A stretch of DNA of 64,000 nt from Massariosphaeria phaeospora (lineage: Eukaryota; Ascomycota; Dothideomycetes; Pleosporales): NCBI GenBank assembly GCA_011032825.1, contig JAADJZ010000026.1, positions 1 to 64,000 of the forward strand, in the 5' to 3' direction. The notes under the pieces are model-generated. The model saw nothing but the letters and a program-made list of their open reading frames with translations. It was not told where the DNA came from and ran no database searches. Below are positions 9,523 through 20,080 of the stretch, piece after piece; the stretch's first letter is position 1, and every line of letters begins with the position of its first letter. A program made the translations under genes and the position numbers.

Positions 9523-11189
9523 TTAATCCAGCCGCGGCGGATCTCCAAACCCCCATAGAACGTCCAAGCAGACCCCTGCTGTCCATCGCCCCTGGTCGTT
9601 GTACATCTTCACCAGATTGGCCATACTTTTCAGCGTAGAAGGATGCCCCCATCCAAACTGCTTCTTCTTCCCGGAAAACGCCTTTCGCAGCATTGCTTCA
9701 GCTTCATCGTATCTGCCCTGCCGTAACAAAAACGCTCCAAGATTACTAAGACTATTGAGTGTGTAAAGGTGTCGTTCCTTCCTAGTGACCGCCGAAGCAT
9801 CGATTCAGTCTTTTCAAGTCCACTTTGTGCTTCCAATATAATAGCTAGGTTATTCGTGTGTGTAGGCCTGTTGGGGTGCTTGGAGATAGGCGCCTCCCCA
9901 GGACTCTCAATCTTGTGATGACACATAGCTCCAGGTTCGTTAAGCTTGCCATGTTCAGAGGACACCAATCCGGGGTTGCCTTCATCCTTGTTACCTTGTA
10001 GAACAGGGCCAAGCATAGTATGGTGTTCGGCTTTCAGGATGAGCTCGATGCTAACAAGCTGTCTTTCCCGGTGGTTAATGGATTTCCACTCGAGTGCGAC
10101 CGAGACAATTTTCCATCACATGGTCTGAGTCCATTGGCTAAGAGTACGATTTTCTTGGTGCATAAGTTCCATTACAGCTTTGCGAGCGTTATCACAAGGG
10201 ATTTCTTTAAGCATACGGTTGATGGACTGACCCTCCTGGACGCTCTTTTCCACTTCCTTCTGAAGCCATTCTGTGCTAACATACTGACGGATTGATTCCC
10301 AGGGTTTCTGAATCGACTTCTTTAAGATCCAGAGAACGAGCTTTGGATTCAAAGGTCTGGAGATTGGTTGAGTATCGTGCTGACTAGTAGCGCCGTGACT
10401 TCCTTGTGGTCTTGGCACAGGTAGAGGCTGGATAGGACGCTGGTACTCCGAATTCTCTTTGTTTTCCTTCAGTAGTCGCTTCAACGCCTTATCTTTTCCC
10501 TCACCATATATCAGCGGCAGATGAATATCAAAAATGCCCAATAACGAGTACGCAGCGTCTTCCTCCCGTGACGTCTCACGTGCTTCCGCTCACGCCATAC
10601 GTTCCTTGACGCTGAATCGAGAGAGTTGAGTTCCTTGTAGAGCGCTAGTAGGTATCCCTGTCGTGTTTTTAATGTACTGCGCGAGTGAAGTTTTGTCTCC
10701 AAGCCGTTCGCCTTCTACGGTAAAGAATTCGACAATCTTTGATGCCAGAAGTTCCTGCAGTGTCCAGCCTCGAGTAAACCATCTACAGCTTCGAAACGCC
10801 GATTTCCATGCTAATTCAGGGGACGGCTCGTTCGCATCAGAAATGCTGGTTGAGACGTCTGCTAAATAGACGTAGCATTTAGCGGCGTTGCGATACCACC
10901 GAAACATGGAGTTGATGGCTTCTGTAAGCTCAGCGCTGCTTGCTTTGTCAATACAACACGTGTCCACCTAAAAGTATCGGAGGCCATCAGCCGCCGCTTG
11001 CTTGCTGCGAAAGCGAATCTTGTCGTAACCAGCTTTCGCTTTATATGTACCATCCATCAAGTCTTTAAGCGTAACCTCCACATTGTCCGCACCCCAAGTA
11101 TGCGAAAGGATGGCATAGCGTTGGACCTGCCGGCCAGCGAGCTCGACAAAGTTGATTTTGCCGTCATCATCCAGCCGTAGAAGGCGCAT
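9523..11189 (-). pseudogene. Decayed HET-domain / TPR gene (HET-E-type N-terminus)
   Basis: The N-terminus at 11189 (MRLLRLDDDGK) is the standard start of HET-E-type HET proteins; AILSHTWG and YDKIRF follow. The frame then hits TAG at 10968-10970, exactly where the family has Trp before VDTCCIDK. It continues in the same frame and meets TGA at 10590-10592, again at a normally Trp position (after KERMA). A third in-frame TGA lies at 10116-10118. Near 9757-9764 the C-terminal tetratricopeptide segment (RRSLG..., then RQGRYDEAEAMLRKAF) changes frame, as if an AC dinucleotide had been duplicated. The first two stops are explained by single G-to-A transitions in TGG. The sum of lesions makes this a pseudogene, although splicing could hide one of them. 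Confidence 0.82.
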
Positions 11190-11514
11190 TCGTATGGGAT
11201 TTCCGAAGAGTTTTACCAAAGGAAGTAGCGTAGTTGAAAGGACTTTGCATAGGTGTGAGTGAGTTAGAAGGTCTCAAAAAACGTAGACTGTGTATGGCGT
11301 CGGGTTCATAGATCACTCGAGACCGAAATAAAGGAAAGCGGGGTAGAATGTCGTGCAAAGTAGCCGTGCGTTTTTGTGGTACTTAGCTTAGCTGTGACAT
11401 TGATATGCGATGACCAGGGAATTACAGGAGTAGCAGAGAAGCAGAGTCGCTATTAGACACCTAACACGATACCGTATTTGAAATTCAGGATGCGAAATGA
11501 TCCACTCCTACGGT
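11190..11514. other. Intergenic, nothing recognised
   Basis: This 325-bp spacer lies between the HET pseudogene start and the 3' end of the A-T-R-R enzyme gene. No ORF with coding character, repeat or RNA gene was seen. Confidence 0.5.
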
Positions 11515-14500
11515 TCAGATCGGCTCCTCCCGAGGCTCAATCAAGACTTCATTGACAGCGACATGCTCCGGCTGCTTCAACGCATACACAATCGAGTTCG
11601 CAACATCCTCCGGGTCCAAGACCTTCGCGCCCGTCGGCTCGCCATACTTCTTGAGAGCCTCGGCATCCGTTGACATTCCCAGCAGATCCGTCGCGACATT
11701 TCCCGGCTGCACACTGGTGACGCGAAGACCGGTGCCCGCCGTCTCGACCCGCAGGCTCTGTAGCGTCGCCTCGACGAAGAACTTGCTGGCCGAGTAGACG
11801 CCCAAGCCCGGAAAGACCTTGCGGGCTGCGTCCGAGGAGATGGCGACGAAATGGCCTTTGCCGCGACTAATCATGGACGGAACTGTTGAGGATATACAGT
11901 TGAGAAGGCCTTTGCAGTTGACGTCGACGGTGCGATCCCACTCCTCGGTCTGCACATTGGCCATCATAGTGAAGTACATGACGCCAGACACCGAGACGAA
12001 GATGTCGATGGGTCCAAGCTCTTTTTGGGCTGTCGTAATCAATGATTGCACTTGATCTTTATTCGTGACGTCCGTCATTTGAATGATGACCTTGCCTTCA
12101 CGAGTGGGAACAAGTTTACGCTTCACTGCCTCGAGGGCATCAATACGCCGTGCAGCAAGAGCAATATGGCAGCCCTCTTTGGCAAGAGCAGCAGCAACCG
12201 CAGCGCCAATACCGGATGATGCACCCATCACGACTGCGACCTTTCCAAACAGAGGTCCTCTGCGTGGAAGGCGGCCGGATCCGCCCTTGGCGTTATACTG
12301 TGACGGTGGGCGAGGCAGCCAGCCTCGAGCATACCAGTGACGGGTGTATGTTTCGAGAAGCACTTCATCGACCTTGGGCCTCTCAACTGCGGCGCGGAAA
12401 GGCCTCGTCATGGCGTTATCTAGCACAACAATGTCTCGCAAGAATTCGACACTGGGCATACCGGTACGGAGAATGTCAATGGTAAAGGCACCATCTCCAC
12501 CTTTCGAGGCACCGCGCTTCTCTTCCCAGAGCGCTATCCAGTCGCCAAAGTCAAGCGGTTTTGTTGGATAACCGAGGTTATTCAAATCCTCGAAAAGCAC
12601 GCTGGTGTTGACGGGCGTCGGGTCACCGAGGTGGAAGATTGTCTGCTCTGCTTGGGTCTGGTTTCCGAGGTGGATTATAGCCTTGCTGACGAAGTCGACT
12701 GGGGTCATCTCCGCACGCCAGCCCTTGACGTCTGGATAGTGACCGATTTGTATGGATTCTACGAGCAGCGCAGTAAGTAGATCCCACGCGTTCGCGGCAC
12801 CCGTCCCACTGTGGCCGCTAATTGTTCCTGCTCGGTGGATCTTAACTGGAAGTCCGCGTCGACCGGCCTCGAGCACGAGCTGCTCCGCCACCCACTTCGT
12901 TTGGCCGTAACCGTCCGCCAGTTTCTCCGGAACATCTTCCACGCCAAGCATAGCATCTTCCGGCCATCCTTCCTTGGACGAAGCTGGTGGAAGTACGCCG
13001 TTGGTCGACACGTACTGGACCGTAGCGCCGCCCTGACAGGCTAGGCGTAGGATTTCTCTCGTACCGCCGACGTTAGGTCCCCGGAGCGCGGCGTAGGGGT
13101 AGACCAAATTGACAGTAGCTGCGGCGTGAACAATGACATCGGTGCGCTCAGCCAGGTCTCCAAAGGTTTGCGGCGAGAGACCAAACCGTTTCCGTGAGAG
13201 GTTACCAGTGACGACCTCAACCCTCTCCATGATCAAGTCGCTCCAGAGCCCGAAATCGAGCAGGTTTCGTCGTATCCTTGCTATTGCCGCAGGTAGATCG
13301 TCCTGGGATGCGTCGGAGAAGCGCACAAGACATAGGATTTGAGCGGAGGTGTTCTCCAACAGGTCCCGTAGCAGAAAAGCACCCAAGAAACCGGTTACGC
13401 CCGTAAGAAGGACTGTCTTTGCATCCTTGAGGGCGCACACCGAGGCTTTTGAGGGCCGGATTTCTTTGTCGAGGATTGAGTCGGCTCGGAGAACAGCAGG
13501 AAGATCCGCTTGCACCGCAGCAGTATGTCCGTCCCTGACCGCACGTACGGCATCGAGATGGCCATTGAGTGTGGCGTTCGCTGCAAGTCGAGCCACAGGA
13601 ACTCGAAATCCCATAACATTCGAGAGGCGCGCAGCGAGATCGGCCAGCGTTAGGGAATGCCCGCCAAGATCGAAGAAGTTAGTCTCCGGTGTGATGTCCC
13701 GTGCCGATATGTTCAACGTAGTAGCCCATGACTCGGCTATTTGTTCAATGGTGATTGGGCGCTGCTCAAATTTGAGCGCATGGCCAGTAGGCGACCTCGT
13801 TCTGGAGGGCGGCGGCAGTCTTTTGAGATCGACCTTGCCGGAGACATCGTGGGTCGGCAGTTCGTCCAACTCAACCCAGAGATGGGGTATCATATAATGT
13901 GCCAAATACGGTGCCAAAATACGACGTGCAGATGGACTGCGTCCCGAGTCGTCGATCTCGACTTCTGGTCGATCTGCAGATTGGTCCTTGGCTTGAACGA
14001 TATAAGCCACCAACTGTCGGTCGATACCCTCCCCATATGGTACGACTGCGCTGTGGCTGACTGCGAGGTGACCGACGATAGCATTCTCAACCTTTCCCGG
14101 GATAACGGAGTAACCACGCAACTTGATCATGGCTCCCACACGGCCGGTAATCTCGAGAAAGCCCGAGGACAGAATTCGAGCTTTATCTCCGGTGCGATAC
14201 ATACGCGCTCCAGATCGGGAACTGAACGGATTCGAGGTGAAAGCTTTCGCGGTAGTCTCTGGACGATTGAGATAGCCACGGGCCAGGAGATGCCCACCGA
14301 CGAAGAGCTCCCCACTCGTTCCATTTTCGACTCTCTGACCGCTTGTATCAAGAATGTAGATGTACTTGGGATCTATCAAAGGTGGGCCGACCGGACAATA
14401 GAGATCATCGTCATCAATCTTGGTTAGCATATCTTTAATATCTCCACAGGCAACTTCATGCGTTTCACAAGCGCTGTAGCAATTGAGCAGACGTGTGTTG

Positions 14501-15417
14501 GGAAGGGCGTTGAGGGTCCGGCGGGCAAGGTCGGTGCTAACCACCTCTCCATTCAGCCAAAGCGTTTTGAGATGCGGAAGCCGAGTCTTGAGGGCCTGAT
14601 GACGAGACAGTACAGCACTGAGCAATGTGGGTGTCATCAAGGTTTCGGTGATTTGTTTCGAAGCAAGAAGATCGACGAGCATTCGAGGATCATAGCTAGC
14701 TTCGTCGGGGACAGCCACAACCGTCGCTCCCCGTAAGAGTGGACGCAGCATCTCCCACACGAAAAACACATTGCAAGCCACGCGGTCGCCCGGTTGGAGA
14801 TCGGAAAGTCGGAAACGGAGATCGTACGAGAGAACGGATGCTCTATGTGGATTGGCGATTCCCTTGGGCTTGCCTGTGGTGCCAGAGCTGTATGCGACAA
14901 AGCTTAGGCGATCCAGGTCGTCCTCGGAGGGTAAAGATGGAAGATCATTCACGTGACCGCTGACGTCCGGAAACGGCTCATCCAAAGTCACTAGAGGGAT
15001 GCCTTCCTTGATTTTACCGACTTCAGCACTGATGGTAACGACAACAGCGGGAGCAGCATCCTCAATAACATCGGCCAAGAGGTCTGGGGGATATGCCAGT
15101 TCGAGGACCAGGAAGGCGCCCCCAGCCCGCAATGCCGCAAGACAGGCAATCACGTAATCAGCACTTCGCGGTAGCAAGACGCCGACGAGTGTATCACGAC
15201 CGACCCCATGGCCACGGAGATGGTCAGCAAGCGCCGCGACCTTGTCGTGAAGCTGTGCATAAGTGTAGGTGTGCTTATCGTCCTCTAGTGCCACGGCATC
15301 AGGAGTGGCCTTGGCCTGCTGGGTAAACAATGCAGCGAGGTCCTTGGTGACGTCGATGATGGGCATGGCTTGGTGGTGATGGGGAGGCATCTGAGGTTCG
15401 CTGGTTGCGTTGGTCAT
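11515..15417 (-). CDS. ATRR: NRPS-like reductase, A-T-R1-R2 (probable glycine betaine reductase)
   Basis: This single exon encodes 1300 residues. Residues ~20-550 form an adenylation domain (YSSGTTGKPKG, then YRTGD). Residues ~560-630 form a carrier domain with the phosphopantetheine site GGHSL near 585. Residues ~665-1020 form a thioester reductase (TGVTGFLG near 670, catalytic YGQTK). Residues ~1055-1300 form a short-chain dehydrogenase (GASSGIG near 1062, catalytic YSASK). There is no condensation domain. This tandem-reductase order is that of fungal ATRR, which activates glycine betaine and reduces it through betaine aldehyde to choline using two NADPH. A related carboxylate reductase of secondary metabolism is the alternative; the aromatic betaine pocket would have to be checked. 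No other biosynthetic genes flank it, which fits a primary-metabolic role. Confidence 0.82.
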   Translation of the reverse strand: MTNATSEPQMPPHHHQAMPIIDVTKDLAALFTQQAKATPDAVALEDDKHTYTYAQLHDKVAALADHLRGHGVGRDTLVGVLLPRSADYVIACLAALRAGGAFLVLELAYPPDLLADVIEDAAPAVVVTISAEVGKIKEGIPLVTLDEPFPDVSGHVNDLPSLPSEDDLDRLSFVAYSSGTTGKPKGIANPHRASVLSYDLRFRLSDLQPGDRVACNVFFVWEMLRPLLRGATVVAVPDEASYDPRMLVDLLASKQITETLMTPTLLSAVLSRHQALKTRLPHLKTLWLNGEVVSTDLARRTLNALPNTRLLNCYSACETHEVACGDIKDMLTKIDDDDLYCPVGPPLIDPKYIYILDTSGQRVENGTSGELFVGGHLLARGYLNRPETTAKAFTSNPFSSRSGARMYRTGDKARILSSGFLEITGRVGAMIKLRGYSVIPGKVENAIVGHLAVSHSAVVPYGEGIDRQLVAYIVQAKDQSADRPEVEIDDSGRSPSARRILAPYLAHYMIPHLWVELDELPTHDVSGKVDLKRLPPPSRTRSPTGHALKFEQRPITIEQIAESWATTLNISARDITPETNFFDLGGHSLTLADLAARLSNVMGFRVPVARLAANATLNGHLDAVRAVRDGHTAAVQADLPAVLRADSILDKEIRPSKASVCALKDAKTVLLTGVTGFLGAFLLRDLLENTSAQILCLVRFSDASQDDLPAAIARIRRNLLDFGLWSDLIMERVEVVTGNLSRKRFGLSPQTFGDLAERTDVIVHAAATVNLVYPYAALRGPNVGGTREILRLACQGGATVQYVSTNGVLPPASSKEGWPEDAMLGVEDVPEKLADGYGQTKWVAEQLVLEAGRRGLPVKIHRAGTISGHSGTGAANAWDLLTALLVESIQIGHYPDVKGWRAEMTPVDFVSKAIIHLGNQTQAEQTIFHLGDPTPVNTSVLFEDLNNLGYPTKPLDFGDWIALWEEKRGASKGGDGAFTIDILRTGMPSVEFLRDIVVLDNAMTRPFRAAVERPKVDEVLLETYTRHWYARGWLPRPPSQYNAKGGSGRLPRRGPLFGKVAVVMGASSGIGAAVAAALAKEGCHIALAARRIDALEAVKRKLVPTREGKVIIQMTDVTNKDQVQSLITTAQKELGPIDIFVSVSGVMYFTMMANVQTEEWDRTVDVNCKGLLNCISSTVPSMISRGKGHFVAISSDAARKVFPGLGVYSASKFFVEATLQSLRVETAGTGLRVTSVQPGNVATDLLGMSTDAEALKKYGEPTGAKVLDPEDVANSIVYALKQPEHVAVNEVLIEPREEPI

Positions 15418-17127
15418 GGCGGTTGGCGTACGTATTTATTCGGCCGCAACGCTGGGTAGACAGGGCCGTCCCACAAAAGCAACGAGAACAGGAACAGGAT
15501 GTGCTCAGGGAAGAGTTTTGAGGTCACCGTTGAGGCGCTTGGCCGGTCGGCGCCGGCTTATCGCAGGCGCTCGCTTAGCCGGCCCAACCCGAGTTGCTCT
15601 AGCCGCTGCTTCCTAGTCGTTCTTTCCTCCACCAGCGGCGTCTTCTCCCGATAACGTCATTTCGCCATGCCAGCCTAGTGTCTCTGGCCTCCGCCCTCAT
15701 TGATCAGGCTGGACACACGACGGTGTCCGAGAAAAGAACGCACTTCGCCTCGTACGTCAGACTGTGTCCGAGTTTTTCTTGAGTTTGGTGGGGGGTATTG
15801 GCGAGAAGCTCTGCGTGGGCGCCGTTACCTAACGGCCTTGGTGTGCATGAAGGGCAATACGCAACATCGAAGGTATTGTCTTGCGATGCCATACGCGGTC
15901 GGTCCTATCGCGGATGTAGCCACGCAATGCCTCGCTCAGTGAGCAGAGGGCGCTATTGGTTCAGTGTTCGTGCCTGGAGGGAGGCGGTGTGCGTGAACAG
16001 CTCATCATTGACCAATGGATCTCGATGCCAGGTTTTCTGACATAAAATCAGCTACAGCCGCATGGGAGACCGAATTGGTACGAGTTCTCGAGTGCAGTAC
16101 CGCGTCAGCTTGGTTGGAACGGCGCGAAGGACGTAGGTCTGAAGCAATCTTGTCGCATAAGGAGTAGAACAGCCGATGTTCAACCAGCTCACTCATCTAC
16201 ACTGTATCCATCAGCATCAGCGTCTGTGCAGGTTTTCAAGCGCCATGTTCAAGAAATTCCTCAAGGAACTCCATTGTTATGTGAGCCCTAGCCGATATAC
16301 CTGACCAGCGAGATTATCTGGCATCCCTCGGAGTGGCCAATAGCACTTATACAAGCTACGCATTCTTGTAGGTATTCCGCAGCGGGGAAGATGTGCTCGG
16401 TTTATCGTTTCTTCTCTGTAATCAATGAGTGCAGTGCCGCTGCCTGTTGATTGCGTTGGTCCCCTAGCTCATATACAGCCAAGCTCCTTGTATTCTGCAG
16501 ACATGTTGCCTTGGCAGATTGCTGCCCACGAACTACCGCATATGACTAAGTTGTGGGAGAGTATGGACGCGGGAGGCTTCGCACTGGCGGCGGCGGCGGC
16601 GGAGGAAGATGGAGTGAGGCAGCTACGACTCTGGGCTTGGTGGGTGCTTCGAGGGTAATCCTGAATCTGCATGAGTAACTATTTTAGTAGCAGCCGCGTT
16701 ACTTCGCAGACGATGCGCGATGGCGATGGCGATGGCGACGAGAGAACGGGGCGATGAAGTGCCCACTTCATACTGCGAGCAGCGAACGGGCCGCAGATGG
16801 ATGCCAAGCACTCGAAAGTGGGGAAGGCCGCGCTTGTCCCCATGAGTGTTAGCTTCTCTTTCATCGAAGTCCGCTGTCTCCGGAATGCGTCACCATTACC
16901 ATCACCGCAACCAAGTTCACCGCGAAGCACTACAGGTTGCTATTGACCTTGATTTACGATCCAAGGTACTCCTAGGGGGTATTAGAAACTAATTCTCACT
17001 GAAAGCTGCCATCCGCATGAAAGGTGAAATGAAAAGAAGCCAGAAGCCACCAATCACGCAATACTTAGCTAATGTTGCCCTCTCTCCGCCTAAACCGGAG
17101 CGGACGATGCTCGTTTCCGTCTGAAAA
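15418..17127. other. Intergenic, no gene recognised
   Basis: Only short ORFs without domain character occur here. A GGC/GCG trinucleotide run lies near 16588-16600 and a GGCGAT run near 16720-16740. The region near 15418 should hold the promoter of the reductase gene. Confidence 0.5.
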
Positions 17128-18156
17128 TCATGGTTGTCTCTGGATTTCGTCATCAAACTCCCGGCCAATTCTTGCTAGGTTATCTCTCCTTCTCTGGACA
17201 TCCTTCTCCGCATCCCGCCCGAGCTCCATGACCCTAGAACTCCTTGCCTCAACGTCCCGTTCAAAGTCTCGCCCACGGTCCAAAATAGCACTTGCATCTC
17301 TTCTTCGTCTCTCTGCCTCCCTCTCGACGTCCCCACCCAGTTCGGTAACCCGAGATGTGGCCTCTTTCTCCGCGTCTCTGCCGCTCTGAACAGCTCTGGC
17401 CTTCACTGCTTCAACATCTTTCTCCAACTCGCCCTCCAATTGCTTCAATCGCGCTTCTTCCTTGTGCGCGAGGCCTTCCAGGAAGCCGGTAACCTTGTGT
17501 CCATACTTGAGCTCCAACTCCTGGAACTTCTTCACTTGTGGATTGCCGGCTAAATGCATGTCTGGGATCTGTGGATTTGTGGCAGTCTTTCTGTGCTTGA
17601 TGTCGCTGACGCTGACGTAGTTGTCCGGCACGTTGGTCTGCACATCCGCCTTCACCTCTTCATACATGGCTTCGATGACATGTATGACGTCGTGCACATC
17701 CAATGTGCAGTCCGGACGGCTGAAGTCGCGCTCGCGTTGCTCGATGAACTCGCGCACTTTCTTCCATTCGTTTTCATAGTAACGGATGCGGTTCGGTAAT
17801 CCGCTACCTTTAAGATATGTCAGAATTCCAGCAATAACGGTGTTGATGGCGCCGAAGGCCGTTATGGAGACATGGTTCGTGTTCGCAGCGCCCATGGCCG
17901 TGAGCGCGGCTGCGACAATGACTTGAGTGCCGAGGCAAGTGTTTATGAGAATGGAGGAGAATTTGTAGCCACGCTTGGCTTGCTGTTCCCGGTGCACGAC
18001 CCGATTGTATATGCCTAGATTTGGGGCTGCGCGGCCTTCGAAGTGGAGGTTGTTGTGCGAAAGATCCGGTATGGCTGTTGTGGGAACGAACGACCGCGTC
18101 GAGTGAATACCAACCATGTGACGGAAGGTCGCAAGATTGTCTGGTTCGGGGACCAT
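17128..18156 (-). CDS. SLATT_fungal two-TM protein with charged coiled-coil tail
   Basis: This ORF encodes 342 residues. Residues ~45-160 match the fungal SLATT domain (SMODS and SLOG associating 2TM effector): PNLGIYNRVV, two membrane segments (~67-89 and ~95-115), KGSGLPNR after the second, and a charged YYENEWKKVREFIEQRE helix. Residues ~225-342 form a long Arg/Glu/Asp-rich coiled coil built from repeats of about 17-18 residues around LGRDAEKDV. Bacterial SLATT proteins are proposed pore-forming effectors in nucleotide-signalled defence; the fungal role is unknown. The start ATG is preceded directly by TAG, so an upstream exon cannot be excluded. The neighbouring HET genes make a role in recognition or cell death attractive but unproven. 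Confidence 0.82.
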   Translation of the reverse strand: MVPEPDNLATFRHMVGIHSTRSFVPTTAIPDLSHNNLHFEGRAAPNLGIYNRVVHREQQAKRGYKFSSILINTCLGTQVIVAAALTAMGAANTNHVSITAFGAINTVIAGILTYLKGSGLPNRIRYYENEWKKVREFIEQRERDFSRPDCTLDVHDVIHVIEAMYEEVKADVQTNVPDNYVSVSDIKHRKTATNPQIPDMHLAGNPQVKKFQELELKYGHKVTGFLEGLAHKEEARLKQLEGELEKDVEAVKARAVQSGRDAEKEATSRVTELGGDVEREAERRRRDASAILDRGRDFERDVEARSSRVMELGRDAEKDVQRRRDNLARIGREFDDEIQRQP

Positions 18157-18595
18157 CTATTCGGACGTCAGTACGATCCGGCCCTGTTGCTGCATTGTGT
18201 ACTCTTACTGTTGCTCGACGTCCAGTCGCTGGTGGTGGTTGGAGAGTGCTGCCCGACATCCCATCTTCTGCGGACCTCAATGGATCTCGCCCCCTTGGTT
18301 GGAAAGCCGCTGGCAGGTAGTCCTGGAACATGTTCGAGGAAAGATAGAATCCGGCCGACGACCACAACAAGGCGACCGGCGCCTTCAAGAAGCCAACAAC
18401 GCCCAACCACACGCACGCCAAGCCCAATGACACCCCCTCAAGCGCGCCCGTATCTCGACATCAAAAGCAGGCCAGTCGGATGCCGCTCTTGCGAGATCCG
18501 GAAGCCTAACTCTCTGCCATACATATTGACCTCTCCAAATCAGTCCAGTAGCAGGGGTTTGATCGCCGACCTCGGTTTGCTGGATATCCAGGATA

Positions 18596-18858
18596 TACCG
18601 TATAATCTGGTGGTGAATGGATTTGTCGCATCTCTTTTCATAAAAGATAGCGCCAGCAGGTGCCTCGCTAGTGCATGGCAGGTGTCGCAGCTGCATAGCG
18701 CATAGGCGGGCGATGTCCACTCAGCAACTATCAAGTGGAGTTTTCTAATCTTCCTAAGCCCTCTGTCGCGACCCGCATGCAGCAGCAGGAGACACCCGCT
18801 GGCGCTATCCTTTATAGAGAGAGACTAACAAATCATCTCACCACTAGATTATACGGTA
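18596..18858. mobile_element. MITE-like element 1 with ~70-bp terminal inverted repeats and TA flanks
   Basis: The left end starts CCGTATAATCTGGTGGTGA at 18598. The right end (up to 18856) is its reverse complement, starting CCGTATAATCTAGTGGTGA. The arms remain similar for about 70 bp, including a shared GATAGCGCCAGC core, at roughly 80% identity by eye. Both ends are flanked by TA (18596-18597 and 18857-18858). The 259-bp size, lack of coding capacity and TA duplication fit a non-autonomous Tc1/mariner-type element. Confidence 0.75.
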
Positions 18859-19580
18859 GTACTATAAGCGGAAGATCCAAGCGACAGCTCCACGAGAGGA
18901 TCATGCAACAGGCTCAACACACATACTTGGCGCAGAGCTTCAGCTGCGCTGTCGTGCGCCTCATATTAATTTGTGGTTGCCGTGTTCAGCTTGGGTTGGG
19001 ACGCCACCACAACGGAAGCGGGGCGGGGCGGGAACGCACGCGAGCAGGAATACAAGTACAGGAAAACTCATGTTGCAATAACACCAGTGCGAACTATATG
19101 GATTGAGAACTGTGCCGATTCCGCACAATGAGAAAACTTGAGGAAACGCCTACAACAGTGGTCGGCGAGGTTTGGTGTGCTGTGGGGAAAGAGTATGTAT
19201 AACTAGAGTAGTACTAGTGGGTACGGCCCGTACGCTCGGTACCCCGGCTACTCATCATTCGCTCCCGCGATCCTTCCCGGATATTAGGAGGACGATATCC
19301 CTGCTCTTGTCAACCAGTGCTGTTGGAGGCGGTGGACTACTGTGATCACAAGATGCCTCGAGTGGAGCGGAAGTAAATATGGCTGCGGCTGCGGCTGCTG
19401 TTGGCGGGTTTGTGGTTTCGGATGTCGGCGTGAGTGACACGAGCTTTTCTATCACGACCTAGTGCCGAACACCGAGCTTTCACACCAAGAGGCAGAATTA
19501 CTGTTGCTTGGGGCAAGGAATAGCGCCCAAAATTGTAAGTCAAAGGTTTTTCTGGGATTGAGATTCCGGCGACTTGTTAC

Positions 19581-19816
19581 TACCGTATAATCTAGTCTAC
19601 ACCACATTCAAACTCAAGGCGCTGGCAATGGCAAACAGCTTTTAGCGCTGTTTTTGCCTGCTTAGCTATTCTGCCACGATATGAGGCGTCTAAAGTAGCT
19701 GAGTAAGGTTCAATCAACTCTACAATTGCAGCTAAATAGATAATACCTACCTGTGCGCTGCCTCCCGCTGTCTGGGCGCCTTGAGTTTGACTCCGTTGTA
19801 GACCAGATATACGGTA
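19581..19816. mobile_element. MITE-like element 2 with ~40-bp terminal inverted repeats and TA flanks
   Basis: The left arm 19583-19622 begins CCGTATAATCTAGTCTACA. The right arm 19776-19814, read in reverse complement, begins CCGTATATCTGGTCTACAA, and both arms share TCAAACTCAAGGCGC. TA dinucleotides flank both ends. The body is 232 bp and non-coding. The outer CCGTATAATCT tip is shared with the element at 18598, so the two probably used the same transposase. Confidence 0.77.
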
Positions 19817-20080
19817 CTGCATGAGCATGAAATCTTCACAACAACTAAAAATGCCGAGTGTAGTCTACCTCCTTAACGAAAGCTGCAGGCTGTCCCCCAG
19901 TCCGGTAACGACAATCGTCGCAGATTCGAAAACACCTTCACCCGTCCTCCGCATGACCCGCCCTTATTCGCCGGTCCAAACCTTAGGCCCAGGGCCGACA
20001 TAGTTTAACAGTTCCATTGGGTCATATGGTGCATCTACCTTGTACATTATAGCTAGACAAAAGATCAGCATAACGCAAGC

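Larger units (their letters stand above)
18157..20080. other. Gene-free interval containing two MITE-like elements
   Basis: Apart from the two inverted-repeat elements listed separately, only short ORFs without recognisable domains are present. The minus-strand ORFs at 18168-18433 overlap the upstream region of the SLATT gene and could hide a leader exon. Confidence 0.5.

Noticed and set aside
11515..18156. Secondary-metabolite cluster around the A-T-R-R enzyme
   Set aside because: No P450, methyltransferase, transporter or pathway regulator lies nearby; its neighbours are HET and SLATT genes.
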